Assembly: GCA_029851415.1 (NCBI GenBank)
Contig: CM056743.1
Coordinates: forward strand, 97,996,501-98,060,500
Direction of reading: 5' to 3'
From: Eretmocerus hayati
Lineage: Eukaryota; Arthropoda; Insecta; Hymenoptera; Aphelinidae
Length of the DNA: 64,000 nucleotides
Position 1 is the stretch's first letter; every line of letters starts with the position of its first letter. Shown here piece after piece: positions 45,277-57,327 of the stretch. The translations under genes and the position numbers were made by a program. A model generated the notes under the pieces. That model saw only the letters and a list, made by a program, of their open reading frames with translations. It made no database searches and was not told where the DNA came from.

Positions 45277-46732
45277 TGACGCACTATACTTGTGGGGACT
45301 CAAGAGTGCCGGATAATCCGCTCCACTCGATTTCATGAGCTATCGAGATGAAACAAAATGGATTTCCTTCGTAATTTCCTGAGCTACAAGATGTGCCTAC
45401 CTGATTTTTACTCAGATGCGAAAGGGTGGAGGGGAGAGGAGTTGAAGGCAGAAGAGAGAACTAACACGGATTTTACCGAAAAATGAACTTGGGGTGTCCG
45501 GGGCATGAGTCCTACTGCCACCTGGGAAACACTTGATAGACATTCTTTGCGCACATACCTGGAGTTTCAGCCCAACCCCGGGTCCGGGAACAAGTGCTGG
45601 TATCTCTGAGGCTGAATTTTGGTCATAATGGAGTGCCAAAATGTAGGAATTTCACCAAAATCACGGTTTTGAGGTAGTTTGCGGTTCTGCTGCCATGTTG
45701 AGAATACTTGTGGTGTATTACGCCCTCGACTGACAAGATTTCAAACTCAATCCCACGTGTAGGGATTGGTACTGACAGCTTTGAGATCTATTATTAGCTT
45801 GAACTGTCCTGTGAGCACTGCCAACATCGCTATATGGCAGTTTCTAGGTAGGATTATGATACGCTGCCAAGTCAGAAGAAGTTTAGTCATATTCTGAATA
45901 TGGTAAACAGAAGTTCAAGCCCAACCCCGATGCAAGGAATTGGTGCCAGAAATTTCGAGATCGCTTTTATGAAAAATTGACCCTATTTCGGTACGAATCT
46001 GATCGAAGATGATTCATTTTTGACGAGATTTTGACTCGCTGCCAAATTTGTGAAGATTCTATCACATTTTGATTTGGATGAACAATTTTCTAACTCAATC
46101 CCGAGTCTTGGAATCCTTGCTGGGATCCTGGACACCAAATTTGTTCATAATCGAATGCCAAACTGTGAGAATTTCACCAAAATTACGGTTTCGAGGTAGT
46201 TTGCGGTTCTGCTGCCATGTTGAGAATACTTGTGGTGTGTTACGTCCTTGACTAACAAGATTTCAAGCTCAATCCCACGTCTAGGAATTGGCGCTGACAG
46301 CTTTGAGATCTACCATTAGCTTGAACTGTCCTTTGAGCACTGCCAACATCGCCATATGGCAGTTCCTAGGGAGGATTATGATATGCTGCCAAGTCAGAAG
46401 AAGTTTAGTCATATTCTCGATATGGTTAGCAGAAGTTCAAGACCAACCCCGATGCAAGGAATTGGTGTCAGAAATTTCGAGATCGCTTTTATGAAAAATT
46501 GACCCTATTTCGGTACGAATCTGATCGAAGATGATTCATTTTTGACGAGATTTTGACTTGCTGCCAAATTTGTGAAGATTCTATCACATTTTGATTTGGA
46601 TGAACAAATTTTCTAACTCAATTCCGAGTCTTGGAATACGTGCTGGGATTCTGGACACCAAATTTTGTTCATAATCGGATGCCAAACTGTGAGAATTCCA
46701 CCAAAATCACGGTTTCGAGGTAAGGTAAGTGT

Positions 46733-47679
46733 ACCCAACTTGCCTCTGTACCCAACTTGTCCCCATATGCCGATCTCGGGGATGGGCACTCTTTGGCCAC
46801 CCGGCAATTTTTTCTCACGTTTGTTATGTTGAAATATGAAAAAGTGAATAGTTTGCGTCGACCCCGAATCATTCCTATCGTGATTCCCCAGAAAAAAGTG
46901 ATTTTTCTATTTTTCGTGATTACTCAGCTAAGAAAGCACCGAAGGAATTGCACCCAGTAAAATCGGTGCCGAATTCTCTGAATTCAACCAATTTTGACGT
47001 ACCTTAGCGTATTCGATTCCTTGTTTCAAGACCTTCAAAATCCATTTCTCAAAATTGCAAAATTCGGATATCGAGCTGTTTTATGTGCAAAACACGGAGA
47101 CGATTTGTAAACAAGAATGCCAACATTGGAGTGCACCTAACATGCCCCCATATGTTTATTTCGAAAAAGCGTGCAGAACGACTTTTTTACCACTCAGAAC
47201 GTGTATATCGCGTCAAATTTGGTCGGAAAAAAGGATTTCGAACCACCGAAAAGCTCCAAATGTGCGTACACGGCGATAAGAACCTTTTATCGCCGATTTC
47301 CATCATTTATTCCGAAAGAATTGCGATAGTTCAGCTCCAATTGATCTAAATTGGACGCAATTTAGTGCATTTTAAAGGTCCTCAAACAAGCTTCAAAATG
47401 AGCTAAGGTACGTTGACAATCGTTGGAGTAAACGAAAGTTATTGAGAAAAAGGCTTAATGGGGGCAAGTTGGGTACACACTTTTGTAAACTCTCAAAAAT
47501 CACCTTTTGGGAGAATTCAAACAGTTTGGCTTCAGTTGGTTCGAATTGAATGTACCTGAACTTATTTTGGAGGTCTTAAGACAAGCTTTAAAATGAGCTA
47601 AGGTACGTTGGAAAATATGGATATGGGCCAAAGTTATTAAGAAAATGGCTTAATGGGGGCAAGTTGGGTACACTTACCT
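46733..47679 (+). mobile_element. TA-target MITE, family A, copy 4 (complete, empty site known)
   Basis: This 947-bp element has perfect ends AGGTAAGTGTACCC and GGGTACACTTACCT, flanked by TA (46731-46732, 47680-47681). The uninterrupted paralogous repeat reads TTTCGAGGTAGTTTGCGG (46188-46205), so the insertion site and the TA duplication are proved inside the window. Non-coding; internal copies of GGGGGCAAGTTGGGTAC add to its palindromic character. Confidence 0.92.
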
Positions 47680-48249
47680 TAGTTTGCGGTTCTGCTGCCA
47701 TGTTGAGGATACTTGTGGTGTATTACGTCCTTGACTAACAAGATTTTAAGCTTAATCTTAAGCTAAGGAATTGGTGCTGACAGCTTTGAGATCTACTATT
47801 AGCTCGATCTGTCCTTCAAGCACTGCCAACATCGCTGTATGACAGTTTCGAGGTAGGATTTTGATATGCTGCCAATTCAGAAACAGTTTAGTAATATTCT
47901 GGAAATGGTTAGCAGAAGTTCGAGCCCAACCTCGATGCAAGGAATTGGTGCCAGGAATTCCTAGATCAACTTCATTCGAAAATTGACATGAGTTTGGTCG
48001 AAATTCGATTGAAAATGGCTGATTCTAGATAAGAATTCCATGTGCTGCCGACTGGCAAACTATTCCATGACCTTCTAGGATGAATGAGCTCCATTTCAAC
48101 CTGAATCTCGATTCTGGGGATCGGTGCCAAGAAATCTAAGATTCATTCTAAGCGAAAATTGACACGAGCTCGGTCAAAATTTGATTGTAAATGCCTGATT
48201 CCAGATGAGAATTCGATATGCTGCCAACTTGACGTATACTGAATTCCTA

Positions 48250-50700
48250 CCGGGGATCGATCATGTTCAGCGAGGTTCGAACTGATCTGAGGCGCAATTC
48301 TTGAAAGAGGAATCTCGTAGATCTAAGTAGCAATTCTCAAATTCGGGGTTGGGCTTGATATTTTGTAAAACTTTTTTAGAATGTGATAAGTTTCTTTTAA
48401 TTTGACAGTATATTGAGATCTTATCTAGAATGAAACATTTCAATAAGATATGAACTTAACTCACGTAATTTTTTACATCAACGAGATCTGGGATTTCTTA
48501 GCATCGATTTCCAAAATTGGAATAAGGCTTGATTTTCGAATTCCCTGGGTTAGAATACGACTGGATTTTTTCCCAGTTGGCAGCATATCGAAATCTCATC
48601 TAGAATCCACAATTCTCGATCATATTTGGACTGTACACGTGTCAAGTTTTGCACGAACCGCATCTCAGATTTCTTGGCACCAGATTCCGGAATCGAAATC
48701 TAGTCCAAAATATAGCTCACTCATCGCAGACTGTTATGGAATAGTTTCTAAGTTGGCAGCATATCGGGATCTCATCTAGAATCCAGCATTTTCGATAATT
48801 TTTCAATCGAAGTCGCGTCAAATTTCGCATGAATCGCGTCTCAGATTTCTTGGCACCCGATTCCGGATTCGGGATTCAGTTCAAAATGTAGCTCACTCAT
48901 CCCAGAATGTTATGGAATAGTTTCTAAGTTGGCAGCATGTCGATATATCATCTAGATTCCACCATTTTCAATCATATTTGAATCGAAATTGTTAAATTTC
49001 TTGGCACCAGATTCCGTGATAGAGATTCAGTCCAAAATGTAGCTCACTCATCCCAGAATGTTATGGAATAGTTTCTAAGTTGGCAGATTATTGAACTCTC
49101 ATCTAGGATCTACCATTCTTGGTCATATTTGAATCGGAATCGTGTCAAATTGTGCATCAATCGCGTCTTAAATTTCTTGGCACCAGATTGCGGGATGGAG
49201 ATCCAGTTCAAAATATAGCTTACTCATCCCAGAATGTTATGGAATAGTTTCTAAGTTGGCAGCATATCGGGATCTCATCTAGAATCCAGCATTTTCGATA
49301 ATTTTTCAATCGAAGTCGCGTCAAATTTCGCATGAATCGCGTCTCAGATTTCTTGGCACCCGATTCCGGATTCGGGATTCAGTTCAAAATGTAGCTCACT
49401 CATCCCAGAATGTTATGGAATAGTTTCTAAGTTGGCAGCATATCGGAACCTCATTTAGAATCCATCATTTTCAAAAATTTTCAATCAAAGTCGCGTCAAA
49501 TTTTGCATGAATCGCGTCCCAGATTCCTTGGCACCCGATTCCGGATTCGGGATTCAGTTCAAAATGTAGCTCACTCATCCCAGAATGTTATGGAATAGTT
49601 TCTAAGTTGGCAGCATGTCGATATATCATCTAGATTCCACCATTTTCAATCATATTTGAATCGGAATTGTTGAATTTCTTGGCACCAGATTCCGTGATAG
49701 AGATTCAGTTCAAAATGTAGCTCACTCATCCCAGAATGTTATGGAATAGTTTCTAAGTTGGCAGATTATTGAACTCTCATCTAGGATCTACCATTCTTGG
49801 TCATATTTGAATCGGAATCGTGTCAAATTGTGCATCAATCGCGTCTTAAATTTCTTGGCACCAGATCGCGGGATGGAGATCCAGTTAAATATAGCTTACT
49901 CATCCCAGAATGTTATGGAATAGTTTCTAAGTTGGCAGCATATCGAAATCTCATCTAGAATCCACCATTTTCAATCATATTTGAATCGAAATCGTGTCAG
50001 ATTTTGGCATGAATCGCGTTTTAAATTTCTTGGCACCAGATACCGTGATAGAGATTCAGTTCAAAATGTAGCTCATCCATCCCAGAATGTTATGGAATAG
50101 TTTCAAAGTTGGCAGCATATCGAAATCTCATCTAGAATCTACCATTCTTGATCATATTTCGAACGAAATCGTGTCAAATTTTGCATGAATCGCGTCTCAG
50201 ATTCCTTGGCACCCGATTCCGGAATCGGGATTCACTCCAAAATGTTGCTCACTCATCCCAGAATGTTATGAAATAGTTCCTAAGTTGGCAGCATATCGGA
50301 ACCTCATTTAGAATCCAGCATTTCCAAAAATTTTCAATCAAAGTCGCGTCAAATTTGCTTGGAGTGCATGCGCGATTCCCTGGCACCGTTATCCAGGATC
50401 GAAATTTAGCTCAAAATGTAGTTCACTCATCCCAGGATATCATGTAATATTTTTCAAGTTGGCAGCATATCGAATTCTCATCTGGAATCAGTCACTTTCA
50501 ATCGAATTTCGACCGAATTCGTGTCAAGTTTCGCTTAGAATGAATCTTAGATTTCTTGGCACCGATCCCTAGAATCGAGATTCAGGTTAAAATGAAGCTC
50601 ACTCATTCTAGAAGGTCATGGAATAGTTTGCAAATCGGCAGCATGTGGAATTCTTATCTAGAATCTGGCATTTTCAATCGAATTTCGACCAAAATCGTGT
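48250..50700. repeat. Satellite-like tandem array of a ~150-180-bp unit (hub of the giant foldback)
   Basis: The landmark ATGTTATGGAATAGTTTC recurs at about 48732, 48908, 49060, 49232, 49410, 49587, 49738, 49912 and 50087, then degenerates. Spacings are mostly about 175 bp, with ~150-bp variants. Each unit also has TTTCTTGGCACC and AGTTGGCAGCATATCG. The block from 48735 recurs almost unchanged from 49236, showing a higher-order repeat of about three units. Similar units continue, in opposite orientation, into both foldback arms. Confidence 0.88.
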
Positions 50701-51147
50701 CAATTTTCGAATAAACTTGATCTAGAAATTCCTGGCACCAATTCCTTGCATCGGGGTTGGGCTCGAACTTCTGCAAACCATTCCCAGAATATTACTAAGC
50801 TGTTTCTGACTTGGCAGCATATCAAAATCCTACCTAGAAACTGTCATATAGCGATGTTGGAAGTGCTTATAGGACAGTTCGAGCTAATAGTAGATCTCAA
50901 AGCTGTCCACCAATTCCTAGACGTGGGATTGAGCTTGGAATCTTGTTAGGCAAGGTCGTGATACACAACAAGTATTCTCAACATGGCAGCAGAACCGCAA
51001 ACCACCTCGAAACCGTGATTTTGGTGGAATTCTCACAGTTTGGCATTCGATTATGGACAGAAATTCGTGTCCAGGATCCCAGCACTTATCCCAAGACTCG
51101 GGGTCGTGTTAGAAAATTTGTTCATCCAAATCAAAATGTCATGAAAG

Positions 51148-54100
51148 GGACTAGGCGGTTAAGCATGGTGAAGTGGACCTTGTAAGGTATGGACCTGAAA
51201 GTATTTTTCCCCACTTTCTAACCCCAAATTATGACGAAAGCAAAGGTTTGTAGGTCCCAAAGTGACCCCTGTTTCCTACAGCACCCTAGGAATCCTCTAA
51301 AAAACCCTCAGAATCGATGTTTCTTTTATCAAATCGCATTCTGATGCATTTGAACGAATCGATCTGAAAATTTTTCGACATATCCTTGAAATCTCACCAA
51401 ATGGAAGGAAGATATTTGTATACTGACAACTTTGGAATTAGGCCCAAAAAAAATTTTTGAATATTGAAAAACGATTTTTCTCATAAAGGTTGGGGATGAG
51501 CACGGAATTTGAACATTCCACCTTGTTTGTCAGGTAATTTTACATCGAAAACTGCTTTGAAACATATAACTGTAACGTGAAATACGTTACAATTTCAATT
51601 ATTGACTTTTGAGCCTAGACACATGTCCACTGGCTCGGGATCTCTCTTCGGGCTCATTGATTCTTACTTTTCTTTTGAGGAAGGGCAGAGATTGAGATTG
51701 AAGGATTGAATCTTAGGCTCGGCCGGAGGATTTCCGCCTTGGCTGCCAAGGACGAATTACCCGACCAAACCTTAAACTCAAGGGGATAGGAACAGGATGG
51801 ATAATGACTCACAAGGCCTGAGACTGGACCAGACCCCGTGTGAGTCGAGGTGGATTATTATTATAGAAATAGAAAAGTTGACTCGACTTGAAATGATAGA
51901 AGATTTTGATTCGTAATACTTACTGGTTTATTCCAACTATTTTGAATATAAATCCAATATTACTAGCCCGTGGTGCTTGGAAATTTGAATGATTGAAATG
52001 GGAAGCGTTGAATTTTGAAAAGAAAGAGACAGAGTTCCGATGCGGATACGCGATTTGAAATTTGAGGTGTCTTCTAACAGACTGTCCAAAAAGGTGCGAG
52101 CGCGGCTCTATTTAAAGTCTAGCCCCTAGGTACAGGTAGTAGGGGCAAAAAGGGTCTTGTACACAGTACTTTTAAGATGTATGCACCAAACCTTTGGTCA
52201 AAAGATGGCACCACGGGTTCTATTCTAAAGAAAATTCACTTAATAATTTTGTCTACAATTACGTCAAATAATTGGGATGAACAATTTCAAGAGTAAATAT
52301 TATCAAATTATGAAGTGAAACTTAGCAGCTATATATATATATATTTTTTGTTATTACTATTCAGGAGGTATATACTACATACTCTTTTTTTATATCTATT
52401 CTTTTTTTGTTTTTATATGATGAATTTCTTTTTCTTTAAAGGATATTCCTGACTTTATCATAATTAATTCAAACTACTATTGTTTTGATATCCAAAATTA
52501 TTTCAGAAGCTTATGTTCGATTTTAACTATATTTCCTTAAAGCTAACCTATCTTAAGAATGCTTAAAGTCATCTTAGAAATAATTAAAATTAGGCACATT
52601 GTTCGAGAACTTTTAGAATATAGTTTAAAATTGAGCATTTTCAGTTCAATGAATGCACTTAATCAATAGAATACCCTTACTATTAGAACAGCTCAAAATA
52701 TTTCTTAAAATACAATTTCATCATGATAATTATCGGATATTTACGTAAAGTTAAGATGAATAGTAATTGAAGTTGAGAAATGCGATAGAAGACTACAGAA
52801 AGATCCAGAAGGTTCTGGATTCAGGATGATTCACTTTAAGTCGCACATCGTTTCACGGTGAAAGCGTGCACGCACAAAAATTTTCACCATTGGAATTTAT
52901 GGTAGGGCCAGTCAGGCCTGCGCAGTTTTCTATACTTTAGAGGCGCGAGGTTCTGGAAGGTTCTCGAATTGAAAGTTTGGAAGGAAGGGCAATAACGAAC
53001 ACAGAGCTATGTTTTGGTTCAACGCTTTCGTGGAGTTTCTCGAAATTTCGATATTCTCTCTGAAATTATGAGCGCATAGGACATTACATAAGTTTAGGTG
53101 GTGGAAAGTGGTCAAAGAAGCCAATAAACATTTTTAAAGCAAATTCCGATCCAGTAATTTGCATCTTCTGCGCATGCGCGCCCTTCTACGTCTCTGAAAG
53201 TATTCTCAATCGATAGCTGATGCGATTTCCTCTAAAATGACCTCTTGAGGAGGTCGATTTGATGCAGTGAAACCTGAGATCTAGCTGGTCCAAAAAATGA
53301 AGAAATCCAAGGTATCAAATCCGTGAAGCCGTGGCTCCTTCAATGGGCCCGAAAAGTGTGAATTTTGAGTCAGACTGTTTCAAAGATATGAACATGTGTT
53401 TTCGATGTAATTTTTGACGTAAAAACCGAATCCGTGGTCAGTTTTGTTCCAAACCTCCAAGATTTTTGATGATTCTCAAAAAACCGACCGGAGGGTGTAC
53501 GGCCATTTCCAGACTTTTTCTACACATTTGAGATGTATGTTGGGTACAGGCAAAGGTTTGGACTTGTCGCCGAGAGAATGCAAGTATGTTTTCCTTTGTA
53601 TTTTGACCAGCTGAAGACGAGAGCGATGGTTTTGAGGCACAGGAATGACTCAAGAGAGAGATATAAGGTGCATGATGCAGTTCTCTCTGATAAGATCATA
53701 GAACAAAATATAGCTCCATCAGTCCAAATCTGACTCCCAACTCATTCCCAAGCCTCGAAATCATCGGCACCATCTTCAGCTGTTCAGAATACAGAGGAAA
53801 ACATACTTGCATCTTCTACGTGACAAGTCCAAACCTTTGCCTATACCCAACATACATCTCAAATGTGTAGAAAGAGGCTGGAAACGGCCGTACACCCTCC
53901 GGTCGGTTTTTTGGAAATCATCAAAAATCTTGGAGGTTTGGAACAAAACTGACCACAGATTCGGTTTCTACGTCAAAAATTACATCGAAAACACATGTTC
54001 ACATCTTTGAAACGGTCCGACTCAAAATTCGCACTTTTCGGGCCCATTGGAGGGGCCACGGCTTCACGGATTTGGTACCTTGGATTTCTTCATTTCTTGG

Positions 54101-54717
54101 ACCAGCTAGATCTCAGGTTTTACTGCATCAAATCGACCTCCTCAAGAGGTCATTTTGAAGGAAATTGCGTCAGCTATTGATTGAGAATACTTTCAGAGAC
54201 GCAGAAGGACGCGCATGCGCAGAAGATGCAAATAACTGAATCAGAATTTGCTTTAAAAACGTTTATTGGCTTTTTGACCACTTTCCACCACCGGAAGTTA
54301 TATGTTTCAAAGCAGATTTCGATGTAAAATTACCTGACAAACACGGTGAAATGTTCAAATTCCGTGCTAATCCCCAACCTCTATGAGAAATATCGTTTTT
54401 CAATATTCAAGCATTTTTTTGGGCCTAAATCCATAGTTGTCAGTATGCAGATATCTTCCTTCTATTGGGTGGGGTTTCAAGGATACGTCAAAGAATTCCA
54501 GATCGATTCGTTGAAATGCATCAGAATGCGATTTGATAGGAGGACCATCAATTCCGAGGGTTTTTTAGAGGATTCCTAGGGTGCTGTAGGAAACAGGGGT
54601 CACTTTGGGACCTACAAACCTTTGCTTTCTTCATAATTTGGGGTTAGAAAGCGGGGAAATATGCTTTCGGGGCCATACCTGACAAGGTCCACTTCACCAT
54701 GCTTAACCGCCTAGTCC
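51148..54717. mobile_element. Foldback element nested in the right arm of the giant foldback
   Basis: Ends GGACTAGGCGGTTAAGCATGG and its inverse. The right arm is continuous (53775-54717). The left arm is split (51148-51570 and 53098-53616) by an inserted 1.5-kb sequence. Loop of ~158 bp at 53617-53774. The inner arm blocks are related to the foldback at 30806-32612. It interrupts a match between giant-foldback arms at CAAATCAAAATGT. Confidence 0.78.
51571..53097. mobile_element. 1.5-kb insertion in a foldback arm (possible solo LTR)
   Basis: The intact opposite arm reads across the site without a gap, so these ~1527 bp are an insertion. It starts GTAACGTGAAATACGTTAC. It includes a GC-richer block (51640-51850) followed by very AT-rich DNA, a layout seen in some LTRs. 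No coding region and no clear target duplication; the identity is uncertain. Confidence 0.5.
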
Positions 54718-54725
54718 ATTTTCGC

Positions 54726-57327
54726 AAAGGACCTTATGCATATAGGCCGAAATCTGCTCCAAAAGTTTTGGCCCCAAAAGTCCTGGAAAAGATAGGCTTT
54801 TTGGGCCTAAAACTGGGTCCGTGCTCCATTTCCATCGAACCTGACCTCAAAAGCCGTAGTAGCGCATGACCTCCCCATTTAAAATGCATTGGGAACACCA
54901 TTTTTGGTTCACAGCTCAAAACTATGTACATCGCCCTGGCTAATTCTAATGAGATGTTGCTGTCCATCAAAAGATACAACTTTTTTATACACTTTGGTGG
55001 AGGGGAACGATGGGCTAGTGGGTCAAGAATCGTGTTATTTCTAGGATATTCGTGAGTCTTGAGCTAAAATAGCGATTTAATCGGAAACAGAGAGGTTTAG
55101 TGAAAAATTGCTGCGGATGAAAGTTGTTCATTCTCAATTTTTCTGTACAGAATCATTGATTTCATAAGCCCACCATTACTGACAAAGCCTCAGTCAATCA
55201 GAAAGTGTGAAAAAATGGTATTTTCTGCATTTTTAGGCCTTGAAACGTCAATATAGGGAAAAATTAGTGAAGAGTTTCGAAAGATCTTGAAAAAATACAC
55301 ATTTTTCATTCTTGTCATTTTTCCGAAATAACCCTTTCCCTTCGATCAATAACGCAAGAAAGGGCAAAAAATACGATTTGAGCACTTTAAACTCGCAGAA
55401 GCTCGAAGAATTCAAATGCAACCCCCCTAATATTTCAGCCTTAAAAGATGGCTTTCTTCCTATACTCTCGAATGAAAAAAAAATTCTTTGCCGTAGAGCT
55501 AACCTATATCAAGTTATTGCATTTTTAATGCAATAATGATACTTTTCCCGCTCAGTTACGATGTTTTGGCCCCGTTCATCACTCCGTTGTGTGTTTGGGG
55601 ATGCGAAATGTCATAAATGACTAATATATTGAGCCACGAGATGCAATAGGCAGTGGCAATGGTTATGTGATACCCCTAGCAATGATCATCCCCATATTCA
55701 ACGTGCTACCTGGAATCACGAGGACAGTAGACGCATGAAACTATCGGATAACATAACCCTCCGGAAGTCTTCATGCATTTTATTTCATCCCTCGACGAAT
55801 CGGGGATCCAGCGATACGATTACAAGAACTTCCTTCCCCCCTCGCTTGGGAATCATTCATATCATATGCCGATCGTTTTTCATGATCCGCAAGCAGAACC
55901 GCTGCTCGACAGCGCGGACTCACGTGTAGCTTGTCGGTGCTCAAGCCATTCCGTTGTGTTGGAGCGGATTGTACATTGTGACGGTTAACTGAACATTATG
56001 GAGACTTTTGATGAGACTTGAATCCTGTATCAATCAAAGTTCGAACTATTATTAATCTCAGTGAACATGTCATAAAGTTCAAAAAGATGGAGCCTAGGCA
56101 CATGTATCTCGATTCTAGAAGAATTCCATGGAGCAAAGACAGTTCCTCCATAACCAAGGTGTGTAAGGCTTCGCGTAATCGCATTGTCGATAGAGTTTTT
56201 CAATGCTCACCTAGTCGTGAATGGTGCCTAGGTATGTATGCTCTAAGACCCGAATGAAACAGAATGCACGAACTTAATTTGAATGACTTCCGGAGGGTTA
56301 TGTTATCCGATAGTTCCATGCGTCTACTATCCTCGTGATTCCAGGTAGCACGTTGAATATGGGGATGATCATTGCTAGGGGTATCACATAACCATTGCCA
56401 CTGGCTATTGCACCTCGTGACTCAATATATTATTCATTCATGACATTTCGCATCCCCAAACACAGAACGGAGTGATGAACGGGGCGAAAACATCGTAACT
56501 GAGCGGGAAAAGTATCATTCATGCATTAAAAACGCAATAACTTGATATAGCTTAGCTCTACAGCGAAAAATTTTTTTTTCATTCGAGAGTATAGGAAAAA
56601 AGCCATCTTTTAAGGCTGAAATATTAGGGGGGTTGCGTTTGAATTTTTCGAGCATTTGCGAGTTTGAAGTGCTCAAATCGTATTTTTTGCCCTTTCTTGC
56701 GTTATTAATCGAAGGGATAGGGTTTTTCGGAAAAATGACAGGAATGGAAAATGTGTATTTTTTGAAGATCTTTCGAAACTCTCTACTCATTTTTCCCTAT
56801 ATTTACGTCTCGAGGCCTAAAAATGCGGAAAATACCATGTTTCCACACTTTCTGATTGACTGAGGCTTTGTCAGTGATGTTGGGCTTATAAAATCAATGA
56901 TTCTGTGAAGAGAAATTGAAAATGAACAACTTTTATCCCCGGCAATTTTTCGCTGAACCTCTTTGTTTCCGATTAAATCGCTATCTTAGCTCAAGAGTCA
57001 CGAAAATTCTAGAAATACCACGATTTTTAACCCACTAACCCATCGTTGCCCTTCACCAAAGTGTACAGAAAAGTTGTATCTTTTGATGGACAAGAACATC
57101 TCATTAGAATTAGCCAGGGCGATGTGCATAGTTTCGAGCTGTGAACCAAAAATGGCGTTCACAATGTATTTTAAAAGGGAAGGTTATGCGCTACTACGGC
57201 TTTTGAGGTCAGGTTCGATGGAAATGGAGTACGGACCCATTTTTAGGCCCAAAAAGCCTATCTTTTCCAGGACTTTTGGGGCCAAAACTTCTGGAGCAGA
57301 TTTTGGCGTGTATGCATAAGGTCCTTT
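54726..57327. mobile_element. Foldback element, 2.6 kb, arms ~1.05 kb, adjacent to the previous one
   Basis: Ends AAAGGACCTTATGCATA and TATGCATAAGGTCCTTT. Arms are 54726-~55770 and ~56284-57327, enclosing a ~510-bp spacer. Arm identity is about 90 percent by eye. It abuts the foldback at 51148-54717 with an 8-bp gap; together they fill one gap in the giant-foldback arm, so they may have moved as a unit. Open frames in the arms mirror each other and show no recognisable domain. Confidence 0.8.

Noticed and set aside
48250..50700. CRISPR-like array
   Set aside because: Units are contiguous ~150-180-bp satellite monomers that diverge gradually, with no short repeat/spacer alternation; the genome is eukaryotic.
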